Source of the DNA: Ampullaceana balthica
Taxonomy: Eukaryota > Mollusca > Gastropoda > Lymnaeidae
Length of the DNA: 64,000 nt
Direction of reading: 5' to 3'
NCBI GenBank assembly: GCA_944989445.1
Contig: CALYLW010000551.1
Coordinates: 617,021 to 681,020 of the forward strand
This document shows, one piece after another, positions 53,264 to 64,000 of this stretch (the stretch's first letter is position 1; each line of letters starts with the position of its first letter). The translations under genes were made by a program, and so were the position numbers. The notes under the pieces were generated by a model. That model was not told the DNA's origin. It was given only the letters and a program-made list of their open reading frames with translations, and made no database searches.

Positions 53264-54150
53264 TTAAATCTCTTATATTAACTTCGAAATCTTGTCTCCC
53301 TCTCTGTCTATCTCTATGTAACTATATGTACCGTATATACTCGTTCTATAGCCCGTTCGTTCAAAAGCCGACCCCCGCCCCCACTTTTGGAAGGGAGAAG
53401 TATTAAAACTGTATAATACGATCGCAAATTGACCCCCCAAAAATAATAGGACAGCTTTAAGAAAAATGTACCATTTTTTAAAAAAAACTACAAGCTAAAT
53501 CGGTCATTATGATTGTTTACTTTGTACTGCCTATCTTTGTCTTTCTGCTCTTTGTTAAGCAAGAGTTACCGGTATTTAAAAAAAAATATTTGGTAAACAG
53601 TGACGAAAGCTCGTACATTAAAATCCGTGGTTGAAAACACAATTTGTAAAACAATTTATTAAAACGTTCATAAAAATTAATAAAATGATTAAATAAGGTA
53701 AGTGCTGACTTTTAATTAAATATTATAGCTTCTGATAGAGCAGTCGAATCTTGTAGAGAAGGATATTGATAATCTACAATAACAACACCGATATTCAATA
53801 TCCATGCAGAAATCACCTATGACCCGCTCATAAGCCGACACCCCCCCCCACACACTTTTCCCACTATATTTTGTCCAAAAAAGGTCGGCTTGCGAACGAG
53901 TATACACGGTAATTCAATTTTACAGTTTGTTATTGTTCGCCTCCACGTGCCACTTGAGTTCGCGCCAGCCATCGATGTCCTCACCCCCTCCCCCTTCCCC
54001 CGGTTTTAAAGCCAGGGGAGATCAGTCGGTTTTAGTCTGAAAATTTTTGTCGCGTGTTGCGTATTATACTGAACATATCAATACTTTGAGTTCTGTCTCA
54101 TATATAAGGGATTTTTATAGTCAAAAACTTTTTTTTACGGGGTTGCTTAA
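53264..54150 (+). repeat. Family A repeat, copy 8, split by a MITE
   Basis: The left part (53264-53330) and right part (53910-54150) belong to one plus-oriented family A copy that also lacks the GATCGATC core region. The TTAATTAAATCTCTTATATT start and the GGATTTTTATAGTCAAAAAC end are present. Confidence 0.75.
53331..53909. mobile_element. MITE with CCGTRTATACTCGTTC ends, TA target duplication
   Basis: The left end is CCGTATATACTCGTTC and the right end reads CCGTGTATACTCGTTC on the other strand (15 of 16 identical). Both sides have AAAAGCCGACCCCC-like blocks just inside (left AAAGCCGACCCCCGCC; right AAGCCGACACCCCC and AAAGGTCGGCTTGCGAACGA). TA flanks both ends. It sits within family A copy 8. 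It is non-coding and its superfamily is not assigned. TA duplication with CCGTATATACTCG-type ends is common in animal MITEs. Confidence 0.82.
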
Positions 54151-54947
54151 TTTTTCTTCTAAAGATGGGACTACTAGGTGGTTTGAACTTCAACTGACGA
54201 TAGGAACTCACCCAAAATGTTCAGTGTATTTTGTTTGTTGTGAATTTTTTCATAACATCCACTTTGGCTAACACTGTTTATTACTTGTTCATAGTTCTCT
54301 TCACTCATTACATATCACAACCATTCACAGAGACACGGGGCATTTATACATGTTAAGCTTCTGGAGATCATTACACATTTGTTCAAAATAAAATAAATTC
54401 ACCCTTTTTCTACATCAGTAAGTATATGGTATGAAGCGATATTTACGCCAGATTGACATAACTTTTTAACACAGTAAAGTTTTGAGATAAAATGAATCTT
54501 AATTTCGCGTGACCGCTAGTGCAAACTTGTACAAAATGGTGTTATCATGTGCCCAGTTATTCTTGTAATACATTATTATAGTGCAGTTTCAATACCAGAT
54601 TTGGTAGAATGTACAAGTTAACAAATTTTAATCCTTTTTACATTAACTAAGTCAGTGAACTTTAAATTCCACATTTTTTTTAAATACTAAAATACACAAA
54701 ATTAAAAACTTTTCATCTTTGGATGAACAAGTTTTTGTTAAAATTAATTTTACAATATATAAAATCTTCAACAGAACAAAAAACCAAAAAATTGTCTAAA
54801 GAAGTTTTTTTGCAAAATAGCATTCACTTACCTTACTTAAGAAATCGTGACAAGACTTTACAGCCAACGACTAATTGACAAGTTATAAACATACACTCTC
54901 ACGAGAAATTTTTCCAATAAACTTTTGTCCTGGAGAAAATTTTACAG
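54151..54947. other. Non-coding DNA
   Basis: AT-rich with no recognised gene or element. Confidence 0.5.
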
Positions 54948-55111
54948 TATGTCCGCCTCGGGGTTATATCTGCCTTGCACCGGACAGCGAGTCGTGCAGT
55001 GTGGCCGCTAGTCACCCGGTGTCCCACTCTTGTCTGGAACAGCTAGTCAGTGGCCCGATGTACAGACCTGAGCGGACATTTAGGTGCCAGCCGGCTATAA
55101 CAATAGGACGT
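54948..55111 (+). CDS. Possible Cys-rich extracellular exon (weak)
   Basis: After TTTTACAG (possible splice acceptor at 54947) the frame reads VCPPRGYICLAPDSESCSVA and on to CQPAITIGR, stop at 55112. It has six Cys counting one just upstream, and codons much richer in G and C than the flanks. GTTAGT at 55111 could be a donor. An alternative exists on minus: TTGTTATAG acceptor, then GWHLNVRSGLYIGPLTSCSR, and a GTGACT donor. Two competing readings and no neighbour exon keep confidence low, but the composition island itself is clear. Confidence 0.25.
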
Positions 55112-55114
55112 TAG

Positions 55115-55662
55115 TATTCTCTCCATTGTCGGGAGCAAACTAGTCGGTTTTGGGTCAGAAAGCTGATTTCGCTACATCTGTTTGAAACGTAACCATTTAT
55201 TTAGCAAAAATATATTTACGGTAATTTGTTTGTTTAAATTATAAACCATCATTGATTCAATTCATTTAGTTCATGTTAGTCCTGAAAGATGTTTTTCTTT
55301 ACCTTTAACAGTGCGGTTAAACAAAAAATAATAAAAAAGCCGTTTATTTAATCTGCAATAGTTGAACAAGAAAGCGTATGTAATAGTTGACATTTGTTAC
55401 GCAATATTATGTCCATACGAAATTGTCTGCGGCTTCAAGAGTTTAACAATAAACCTATGAATTAACAATAGTTGGCCTCCGAATCAGATGAAATATTTAA
55501 TATATTCTCGACCACTGTTTACTGGATTATATTTCGCTAACGCTTTTAACAATCCATACAACACGAACTCTTACAAGCTTTTAATACAGTTCATACGACA
55601 TTCAGAGATTCTATTTGCTTCTGAAATCAAATACTTCGCTTTTCAAAGCACAGCACAGAAGC

Positions 55663-55708
<46 letters not shown>

Positions 55709-57952
55709 CCCGTACTTTTAGAGATTCAACCAGGAAATCAATGCTGCTTTGTAAAATATTTTAAAAATTTTGTTGTTTTTAAATATTCCCTCGTACACAC
55801 ATTAAATCAACCCTATGTCCCACCATAAAGGCGTCCAATTCATTAAGAACCATGTACAAGTTTTATGTCTAGGAAAGCAAACGAGCCACTAAACACTAAA
55901 ACTTATCAACTAATATCCCAAACAACACAGTTGCTCTCGGAGTTATTTATTTACTTTAGTGAACTCTATTTACCAACATCATAATAAAGAGCACTCATCA
56001 GTACAAGTGTTTGCAAGATGGTGGAGTTTACTTACCTCTGCAGACGAAACAAAATTGTTGATATTAGTTCAAATTTCGAATTTTAAATTTCAAATAGAAT
56101 AAAAATTGATTGATCAAATATAATTATTCTTTTGTGGTATGTACAAAAATAGACATTTCAAGCTTTAAAATGTAACTAAAATGCAACACTTTATGTCTCG
56201 TGAGTTCACGTGTCTGTTTATTATTTAACGTTTGATTTACCCCGACCCCCCACACACATACATGAAATATAAATATTTCCATTAATTATAAAGATAATTG
56301 CCGTACTGTTGTATAATTATAACACACTTGTATGCTAGCCTTATGCGTAGGAAATTCAAACATTTTTAAGCATTGAAAGTTATATTTTTTGTAATGTTAT
56401 TTTTTCTGAAACATAGCGAAAATTTCCTCTTTTTGGAAACATTGAATAAAAAATATGTTAAAATAATGTTTTGTAAATGAGTTGGGAATAAGACGTGATC
56501 AATGAGATAAATTAAAGTGTTAGAAAATTGCTTTAAAAAAACATGTAAATGGCATCGATAAAATGTTGTATAAAAGATCAAATAAAATATAAATGGGATA
56601 AATTAAATTTAAATTGGATAAATACATAGTAAATAAAATAAAGATTACATGCTGTCCTTGTGAGCAAAATGAAATATATATAAATCCTTTGAAACTGTAT
56701 ATTGTATTATTGTGCATGGAGTAATATCGCATGTTGATAATGTGATCGTTTCGATGTGAAAGTGTAGCATACTTTAGATTGCCCCATTCCAATCGACAAC
56801 AAAGAAGGATAAGAAGATATACAAACCATTCCGGAATAAGAAGATAGACAGATAGAAAGATAATCGCAAACAAAAAAATAGGTCGATGCCTTTGGCAATG
56901 CATTATTGCATTGCTTAAGAAATAAATTATTCATAACATACAAAATGCTTTGTCTTATTTCCTTGCCCAAACATGAAGCATTCATTTATTTTCTTAGCAT
57001 ATAATTTAAAAGTAAAAAGAATTCGGGATTTTGTTTACATTGTTTGAAGTGTCTTGTGATGAATATGACTAAGATAGAATAAATTTATTTTCTTTTTAAA
57101 ATCCTATCATCATTTTCATTACCTCCTTGTCCTTGTTAAGTTCCCTCTTTTTATAAGGAAGATGAATGTTTCTTTTATATCGCTCTGTCCATGCTAGTTT
57201 ACCATGTCCAACGTGCTCTGATATTCCAGAATCAGTTTAGCACGTGTTAAAGAATATACAAAACCAAAATGTATTTTTGTGTGTGTGCTAGATTGTAAGC
57301 ATTTAACCTTTATATCTTATGATTTTTTTTTCGACCTCATATAAATAATCAAAAGGAAAGAAACCAGAACTATCGATTAATTAAATAAATACAACCGGAA
57401 GTCATACATTTTTTTACCCATTAAAGTGTTGGTTTTATTTTAGTGAAAGAAAATGGTATTTCCCAAGGAGGCTAATCAAACCTCCTTGGTATTTCCCAAC
57501 TATCGGTATTGTTTTGTGAAGAGAGTTTGAAGGGACGTAAATATGGAATGGAAAAATTTTGTGATTAGATAATGAGCTTTTTGCCCTTAGGAACTCTTTT
57601 TAAAAAAAGATGCCCTGAAGCAAACTCGTTAAGAAACGTTTTTTTTAAAATCATATATATTTTATTTTTTATGTGTCCCCGTATTTTACGACTAAATTAT
57701 TTAAGTTACTTGTCTTACTTAAAAATTAAAATTTTATGGAATATTTAAAGAGAAGAAAAGTCAAGACCTGTTCATTTCTTCGCTTCCAAACAACAACACT
57801 ATCCCACGCCTCCGTGCTCTCAGATTATTCAATTATCGTCTTTTAAATTTAACTTGTGCCTCAATTATCAAATAAATCTAATTAGTCACTTCTTGAAAAG
57901 GCATACGAGGAGGCTTCAGGATAACTCCTGTTGACATTTAACATTAACTCCC
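55115..57952. other. AT-rich non-coding DNA
   Basis: It holds a (CAA)n tract at 55671-55708 and a 9-bp stem hairpin CCAAGGAGG/CCTCCTTGG at 57463-57489. Its right part would include the 3' UTR of the exon at 57953. Open frames at 56366-56985 on minus are hydrophobic but AT-driven and unrecognised. Confidence 0.5.
55671..55708. repeat. (CAA)n microsatellite
   Basis: About 12 perfect CAA units, giving poly-Gln in one plus frame. There is no evidence that the frame is used. Confidence 0.93.
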
Positions 57953-58118
57953 CTATTCGGACGCTGGGCGCATCTTTAAATGATATGTGACAAGCAGGAC
58001 CAGAAGCAGCAACATCAATAGCGCAAGAATCCCAACAAAATCCAGATGTCTGTCAGATGACTTCCCTCGGCAAGAGATGGATGTGTCGTTGCTGCTGTGC
58101 GGACTTGTAGGGGTCGTT
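57953..58118 (-). CDS. Terminal exon of a single-pass membrane protein (candidate)
   Basis: On minus, ATATTATATCATCAG at 58119-58133 is a plausible 3' splice site. The exon then encodes 54 residues to TAG at 57953-57955. It begins TTPTSPHSSNDTSISCRGKS, a Ser/Thr-rich stalk with an N-D-T glycosylation site. DFVGILALLMLLLLVLLV follows, a hydrophobic helix of about 18-20 residues, and then TYHLKMRPASE, a short tail with His, Lys and Arg just after the helix. Stalk outside, helix, then basic tail obeys the positive-inside rule for a type I protein. Codons are GC-richer than the AT-rich flanks. No ATG is expected because it is a last exon. Upstream exons would lie at higher coordinates and were not identified, and the family is unknown. 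It could still be a chance frame. Confidence 0.45.
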
Positions 58119-59389
58119 CTGATGATATAATATGTAGAGGTGGCATCTCTTTTTTTAAAAATTTCTCAACGCATAGATTCAATGAGATTTACTTTTTTTT
58201 TACCTGTGACAAATTTGAAGGTGGGCCGTTCTATATGGTTTATGTCATAGTGCCTAAGTTAACTGCATATATTTACCATTGTTTTACGACACTGATATAT
58301 GGTTCTCACGGGTGATACACAAAGTAATGCCAAATTTATCCATAGATTGTGGATCCGCCAGCATCCACTGGGTAATGGAATAATAGCTCCACTAGATGTG
58401 GAAAACGATGATGTGTTAATAAATAGAAGGAGGAAATAATGGCCATCAATTTTTCATCAAAAATATGAATTCTCGCTCTATCTCAGAAATCAATATAATG
58501 AATTGAATGCAGATGGTAAAAAATCTTCTGAAATCTTGTGCCAGCAAACTTTGCCTTTAAAAACAAGATCAGGCAATCTTTAGATTAACACTTTTATTTG
58601 ATTGTTCCATTTATTGTTTCGTCTTCAACTTTTAAAAAGTTGCCACACGTTCATACGCTGATTAACGTACTTTGTTTAGGCGAGCAGCGTTGTTTAATAT
58701 TCTGGCTTCTTTTCTTATTTTTGAATGTTGTTCAATTATTCAAACACACAAACCATCAGGTAGTACTATTAATCATTAATCATACAAATAATCGGGTCGT
58801 ACATGAAAATCGACATCTGAACACGAAAGTCAATGTAAAGGCTATAGAGAAAGCGTGACTTCAATAATCAATGTGTGTCGATATTATTTAAGTCAAAATC
58901 ATGTCAATGGCTTTCGAAACAAATAAGACATACAAGCTGCCCCCCAGTACGTAAAACGCAAAATTTTTGGTTCATAACTTTTACAAAACAATGTTGTCAA
59001 CATCAACAATAGCTTCATAACGTTATTTGATATGGAACATCATTGTGTTTAAGTGTTATAACAATAGCTGTAAAGCTGTAATGGAAGTGGTGAACGGTGA
59101 TGAATTTCGTATGCTGAATAGTGATGCATTGGGTGTGATGAATAGGGATGTGGGGTTATTTCGATCATTCATTGACTAACAGTATAACTAGCATATGGCA
59201 TAGTACGTTACAGATAGGGTTTCGACTAAAATATAAAGTTTATAATGAATGAAGTTAGCGTTGAGAGAATACATTCGGGCCTAATGTTACTAATTAGTTC
59301 TCTCCATAACTCGGTTCCTAACCCGAAATGTTTCGTTAATTGATTTCTTTACCGTGAATTTAATTTGCAAAGCATTGTGATCTATTTCT
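58119..59389. other. AT-rich non-coding DNA (would be intron of the 57953 gene)
   Basis: No upstream exon of the membrane-protein candidate was found. A minus frame of about 60 codons around 58270-58460 (containing SSGAIIPLPSGCWRIHNLWI) has no obvious splice sites and is not called. Confidence 0.45.
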
Positions 59390-59559
59390 AAGGCAATTAC
59401 ACATATGAGTGAGTTATGAATATGGTGGTCTACGGCAATGACACATATGAGTGAGTCATAAATAAGGTGGTCTACGGCAATGACACATATGAGTGAGTCA
59501 TAAATAAGGTTGTGTACGACAATGACACATATTAGTAAGTCATAAATAAGGTGGTCTAC
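59390..59559. repeat. 42-bp tandem repeat, 4 copies
   Basis: The unit contains GGTCTACGGCAATGACACAT then ATGAGTGAGTCATAAATAAG. The outer copies are more diverged than the middle ones. Confidence 0.9.
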
Positions 59560-59607
59560 CAATTGATTTCGATCCTTACATCATGGGATACAAAACTATT
59601 TAAAAGA

Positions 59608-59727
59608 TTATATTTTCTCTGGCATCGTTGGGCATTAGTGTTGCCTAATCTAAACTATCATGCTTCAATTATATTTTCTCTGGCATCGTTGGGCATTAGT
59701 GTTGCCTAATCTAAACTATCATCCTTC
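59608..59727. repeat. 60-bp perfect-like duplication
   Basis: Two head-to-tail copies of a 60-bp unit (ATTATATTTTCTCTGGCATC...CTATCAT(G/C)CTTCA), differing at one base. A third partial start (ATTATATTTT) follows. Confidence 0.93.
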
Positions 59728-60087
59728 AATTATATTTTATCAATCAGCAAAAGTTTTGTATGATTTATAAATTATTTTAACAATAAGCGCTAGCATGAGT
59801 AGATATATAAACAGTGACCATCACGTTTGAGTTGTCCCTGTTTTTCAAATCTACTCTGAGAATGTCCCTATATTATATGAAGCTACAAGATGTGTATAAA
59901 AAAGGATAACGATAAAATATTATGGCTGTTAACGATTAATTTAAATTTAATCGTTTACTTTTGAAAAAAATAATGATTAATTAATCGTAAATTTCGATTA
60001 AAGCAAAAAAATTGAAATGTACGGTGTCATACGTAACATTTATTAAACGTACATGTCGAAAATCGAAATAACACGGAAATGTCTTCT

Positions 60088-60221
60088 TTATATGACATCT
60101 TTTAAAAAACAACGCAAGCAGACAAGTGTATTGACATTATTTGGTTCAAGTGATGAGCGGATCTTATTGACAATATAACCAGCCGAGATGAACAATCGTT
60201 CACATAGCTTTAGATTGTTTC
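60088..60221 (-). pseudogene. hAT transposase C-terminal dimerisation fragment
   Basis: The minus frame reads NNLKLCERLFISAGYIVNKI, then RSSLEPNNVNTLVCLRCFLK and DVI, stop at 60088. It matches the hAT C-terminal pattern E-R-x-F-S-x-A-G-x-I-V...R-x-x-L-x-P-x-x-V-x-x-L. The catalytic domain upstream is missing, so it cannot be active. Confidence 0.85.
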
Positions 60222-60297
60222 AGCTAAAGTTTTCTGATACTGTAGTGGATATTTGGTTTGCAGGTGATATGTACGCGAAGTGTTAGAAACATAGTAG

Positions 60298-60480
60298 CAA
60301 TGTTCCCTCTAAGCAGCGTGGCTGCGCAGATATTTGACTTTACGCCACACAAGGAATTTAGAATCACCGCGCAGCAAATTTTGTAAAATATTGCACAAAA
60401 TGACGTTGTGCCACTTTGCACATGAGTTGTTGTTTTTTAACTGTGCACACGACCAACGAAGCTTAGACTTGGGAACATTG
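60298..60480. mobile_element. Small hAT-type MITE nested in the 59921 hAT
   Basis: The left end is CAATGTTCCCTCTAAGC and the right end reads CAATGTTCCCAAGTCTAAGC on the other strand. The flanks CATAGTAG and CATGGTAC agree at 6 of 8 bases, as an aged 8-bp duplication would. The 183-bp interior has GCAGCGTGGCTGCGCAG and GCGCAGCAAAT but no coding frame. Confidence 0.75.
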
Positions 60481-60736
60481 CATGGTACGCAAACAATTTC
60501 TCTCAATGGACACAATAATCTTTATCAACATTTTGAACATTCATGTCAGTCAATAGTTTAAGACCAAAATGTTCGTGTAATCGTCCGGATATTAGTTTAT
60601 ATTTAAAGGCTGAAATAGTTTACTTTTTTGACTTCCAGTACATTTTTAAGTGGTGGGTCGATTAATCGTTAAAAAATGTAATGTTAAATATTTTAACGCT
60701 TAATCGAGAAATTAATCGTTAATGTCCGCAGCCCTA

Positions 60737-61430
60737 TAAAATATGTTTAGATTACATATAAATTTAATATATTTTTGAGCGACCTTTAATATAAAAGTTT
60801 GTTTTTTTTCAAATGACTTTTAAAATAATTATAGTAAAGCCTGAATAAGCAAGTAATATAACATTATCAATTTTCTATCAGAAATTGATAGAATTTTATT
60901 TGGGAGGCAGACCTGCTCAAAAAATAAAAGCTTTTTCCAAAGACATAAACTTTACGGATCTCAAGAGTGTTAATTTTTTAGAAATCTTCTACTTATTAAT
61001 TTAAATCCAAATTTTCTTTGAAATAATAAAAAAATTCTTAATTTTTTAGCGCATTACCCCACCAAGCGTCTATGTACCTAAAATAAACACCTCGGGTTGC
61101 ATCAGCATTGTGTTTATAAATCACAATCCTATAACATTTAAAAAAATAGTTTTTAGCTCGATTCCTTTGACATATGCTGTTAAGATTGCAGACGAGAACG
61201 TATACAGGCGCGTAATTAACATATATGACACACAATCGCCAGTCGTGAACGCAAACATCGCATTCATATAGATATCTAGTAGGCTAAATGTAGGAGCATG
61301 TGTTAACGAAAATATTTGTTTCAAGATTTTAGAAAAGAATTAATTTGTTTAATAAATTGTATTTGAAAACTTCTGAATAGATTATAAATCTGAAAACAAA
61401 TGTTTTACAAAATATGTTCATTTTAAATCC
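60737..61430. other. AT-rich non-coding DNA
   Basis: No gene or element is recognised apart from the TAAAATAT duplication at its left edge. Confidence 0.5.
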
Positions 61431-61925
61431 TTTATATTAACTCGTGGTGTCTGCGGCCGCCCGCCCTGCCGCCCGCCCTTGCTTGTCGCCAAAACTTTTG
61501 ATCGATTTTTAACCCACTTGCTCGTAAGCTAGCGAGCTGAAATTTTGCAGGCAGTTTCGTACCGATGATAAAAACAATGTATCAAAATTTCAGATCGATC
61601 GCATGTACCGTAATTAAATTATTGATTTTTTAGATTATTTTATTTATTCCAATGTATCATGCTATTTTTTGAGATAGAGCGTCGCGGTGCGTATTATATT
61701 GAACAACCTTTCTGTCGCGCAATAAGGTGCGTATTTTATTGACAACTCTTTTTATAAACATATTCCTGATCGGTGCGCATTATATTAAACATATTTTACG
61801 ACACAACTGCAATTTTGTATTTTTGGATGGTCTTGCGCTGCGTATTATAATGAACATTCTTTTAGTTACTTCTCGTACATAAAGGATTTATAGTCAAAAA
61901 CTTGGTTTTTTAAGTTTTTTAAAAA
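61431..61925 (+). repeat. Family B repeat, copy 2
   Basis: A full copy with CTCGTGGTGTCTGCGGCCGC, AAGCTAGCGAGCTGAAATTT, the complete core TTTCAGATCGATCGCATGTA and TACATAAAGGATTTATAGTC. The opening GGCCGCCCGCCCTGCCGCCC is GC-rich, as in family A. Confidence 0.85.
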
Positions 61926-62425
61926 TTTAAATCCTTTATATTAACTCGTGGTGTCTGCACCCTTGATTGCTTGCTTGATTGCTTGTCGCCAAAACTTTTG
62001 ATCGATTTTTAACCCACTTGCTCGTAAGCTAGCGAGCTAAAATTTTGCAGGCAGTTTTGTACCAATAATAAAAACAATGTGTCAAAATTTCAGATCGATC
62101 GCATGTACCGTAATTGAATTATTAATTTTTTAGATTATTTTATTTATTCCTATGTATCATGCTATTTTTTTGAGATAGAGCGTCGCGGTGCGTATTATAT
62201 TGAACAACCTTTCTGTCGCGCAATAAGGTGCGTATTTTATTTACAACTCTTTTATTATAAACATAGTCCTGATCGGTGCGCATTTTTATTACATATGTTT
62301 TACGACACAACTGCAATTTTTTATTTCTGGATGGTCTGGCGCTGCGTATTATAATGAACATTCTTTTAGTTACGTCTCGTACATAAAGGATTTATCGTGA
62401 AAAAATTGGTTCTTTACGTTTTTTT
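61926..62425 (+). repeat. Family B repeat, copy 3 (tandem with copy 2)
   Basis: It follows copy 2 directly, sharing the TTTAAATCCTTTATATTAAC junction. The GC-rich start is replaced by GATTGCTTGCTTGATTGCTT. Otherwise it is closely similar. Confidence 0.85.
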
Positions 62426-62692
62426 AAAATTATTTATTTATTTATATTTAGTTATTTACATTTATTTATTTATAATTTTATATTTGTATTTATTTTTTTT
62501 GTTTTGTTTTATGAACCACAGATTTGTCTTAATTTTTTACAAAGTTAGCCCCCTTAGAAAATAGGAAATCATCTGATATTTGTCAAGGAATTTTATATAT
62601 TTTTTTGACTGGGGCTCTGGGTAATTAGTAATTAATGTCCTTTACAACGCCCCCTTTCCGTATAGGGGTTTAAATGGGACGTTCTCTAAAGA
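62426..62692. other. AT-rich spacer
   Basis: TTTATT-rich sequence with nothing recognised. Confidence 0.5.
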
Positions 62693-62972
62693 GATGCGGT
62701 GGTCGAGTGGCAGCGCACTGGACTGTCGTACCGATGGTCACGGGTTCGAATCCGTGTATTCCCGGGGCCTAGGGCGTCCCTGAGTCACCCCGCTCTGAAT
62801 GGGTACCTAACACTACATGTAGTTAGGCGGCTGGGTGATGCGTGGAACCCACAAAGCTGTGGCCTGTGAACGCTGCATCACTTGCCAACAGATCATCTGT
62901 CATGGTCTGTGGACGCAACTGTCTTCTGCATAGAAGGAGCGTCTGTATAGATAAGATAAGAAGATAAGAGAT
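62693..62972 (+). mobile_element. tRNA-derived SINE, apparently full length
   Basis: The head has an A box (GGTGGTCGAGTGGCAGCGCA) and a B box (GGTTCGAATCC, 62743-62753). A conserved-looking body follows (CCTGAGTCACCCCGCTCTGA, TGGGTGATGCGTGGAACCCA) and the tail is GATAA repeats (62950-62970). The head shares GGACTGTCGTACC and GTCACGGGTTCGA with the relic at 12433. Transcription would be by Pol III, and mobilisation would depend on a LINE partner that cannot be named from this window. Confidence 0.82.
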
Positions 62973-63088
62973 TTCTGCAGTGGGTTATGTATCTACAAAG
63001 CGACTAAGTAGCTTGGACAAAACGGTTGCCTAAGAGCTGTTCCTCAGACTACGTACCAGTATCATCGCTACGGACTGCAACTTACTCA

Positions 63089-63271
63089 GTCAACATCTAG
63101 GTGGCATCTTGTAATCATGGTGCTACCCTGTCTAGTCAACATCTAGGTGGCATCTTGTAATCATGGTGCTACCCTGTCTAGTCAACATCTAGGTGGCATC
63201 TTGTAATCATGGTGCTACCCTGTCTAGTCAACATCTAGGTGGCATCTTGTAATCATGGTGCTACCCTGTTT
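63089..63271. repeat. 46-bp tandem repeat, 4 copies
   Basis: The unit begins GTCAACATCTAGGTGGCATC, then TTGTAATCATGGTGCTACCC and TGTCTA. Copies are identical except for the last, indicating recent duplication. Confidence 0.95.
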
Positions 63272-64000
63272 CTACCTCCAATCACTACTGTTGTAGAACT
63301 ACTGATCTGATAGTTAACAGTTGTCTTATTAACCACGACAGTCGTTTATAATTGTTAGAAGATTCCATGCATGGTGATTGTCTGCACACGTCACTAAGCT
63401 ACGGATGCAATGTTCCCCTGGTAGCGCTGAGGGGGGCGTGGCCAACATCATGCCTACGACGTGTCATGTGAGAGACTTGTCACTCTGACAGGTCATTGCA
63501 GGCGCCTTGGGGTATTCTTATTTTAAAAAATTATAGTTGACCCAAGGGAGTTAATGAAATATTAGGTAAGCAAGACCACGGGATGGCAAGATTACTTCCA
63601 ATATAAAAACAACGCAGCTAAGTATCGGGTAGATGTTCAAATATCATAATACACAGACTAACATCTAGTGCCTCAAATATATTATTTGGTTTAAATGTTT
63701 ACCATTGTGAAAGCATCTATCTATCGTGCAATAAACTCAGAAATATTTAGGATTATCGAGTCTATTTTACAATGTCCATCTAATAAAACGCACCTATTTC
63801 ACATTGTTTATTCGAACTATTGCGAATTAGATACATTATCTGTAAGGGTCTGCAAATTAAAATTCAACTTATACAGAAGACTTCGTTTTATAACATTTTT
63901 CTGACCTTTTGAAGGGAAGAGCATTTTAATTTTAAATTGTTTATAAAAAAAAATAAATGTGTTTGATATATTTTTTTCAAATTCTTAGAAAAGAAAAATG
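63272..64000. other. Non-coding DNA to the window edge
   Basis: A GC-richer island at 63400-63520 (GAGGGGGGCGTGGCCAACAT) has stops in most frames. The remainder is AT-rich. A 69-residue frame at 63695-63904 is unrecognised. Confidence 0.45.

Larger units (their letters stand above)
59921..60736 (-). mobile_element. hAT transposon deletion derivative with perfect 8-bp target duplication
   Basis: TAAAATAT flanks the element exactly on both sides (59913-59920 and 60737-60744). The ends are TATGGCTGTTAACGATTAAT and, on the other strand, TAGGGCTGCGGACATTAACG followed by ATTAAT. Subterminal TTAATCG words are abundant. The interior encodes the C-terminal end of a hAT transposase on minus and contains a nested MITE. 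At 816 bp including the MITE it is far shorter than an autonomous element. Confidence 0.9.

Noticed and set aside
56366..56985. Hydrophobic minus frames as membrane-protein exons
   Set aside because: The hydrophobicity follows from T-rich codons in AT-rich DNA. The frames overlap each other and lack basic flanking residues or splice sites.
63400..63520. GC-richer island as an exon
   Set aside because: Stops occur in most frames on both strands and no splice pair gives a reasonable peptide.

Overview
This is an AT-rich stretch of animal nuclear DNA. There are no operons, no closely packed genes and no ribosome-binding-site-led reading frames. It contains an L2-clade LINE, hAT-type DNA transposons, Helitron-like ends, tRNA-derived SINEs, MITEs and very long tandem arrays. 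A mollusc, probably a gastropod, fits this repeat mix best, but that is inference from general knowledge and nothing in the window proves it. Almost all long open frames lie inside tandem repeats and are by-products of repeat periodicity.

Layout. 0.9-3.6 kb is a 33-bp minisatellite. 3.6-12.2 kb is mostly unique AT-rich DNA with small 25-, 30- and 42-bp arrays. 12.2-12.5 kb is a 24-bp array fused to a SINE head. 13.3-14.9 kb is an older inverted-repeat element split by a hAT-type MITE; an unsplit copy lies inverted at 26.5-27.1 kb. 15.6-21.7 kb is a cluster of modular repeats (families A and C here), a foldback element and a MITE. 28.25-29.1 kb is a 47-bp array followed by a family B repeat. 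30.4-31.5 kb is a frameshifted hAT-type transposase pseudogene. 32.0-34.8 kb is a nested composite: Helitron-like ends enclose a 156-bp repeat that was split by a 5'-truncated L2 LINE. 35.0-35.5 kb is an (ATGT) array of about 115 units. 36.6-49.2 kb is a satellite hub: a 2.6-kb 30-bp array, an 8.4-kb 23-bp array and a 25-bp array. 50-54.2 kb holds more family A copies, a MITE and a Helitron-like element with a CAA-rich interior. 59.9-60.7 kb is a hAT derivative with a perfect 8-bp target duplication and its own nested MITE. 61.4-63.3 kb has two family B repeats in tandem, a complete-looking SINE and a 46-bp array.

Host genes. No complete host gene is visible. The best candidate is a minus-strand terminal exon at 57953-58118 encoding a Ser/Thr-rich stalk, one transmembrane helix and a short basic tail. 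Weaker exon candidates lie at 5604-5677 (with an acidic dileucine signal), 20144-20275 and 54948-55111. The window therefore looks like intergenic or intronic DNA near such genes.

I found no convincing new multi-gene system. The most informative signals are structural: nested insertions datable from target duplications and an in-window empty site, higher-order periodicities in two satellites, three repeat families sharing one core but differing at their ends, and a concentration of the CRE palindrome TGACGTCA in mobile elements. All coordinates, periods and alignments were read by eye and may be off by a few bases.
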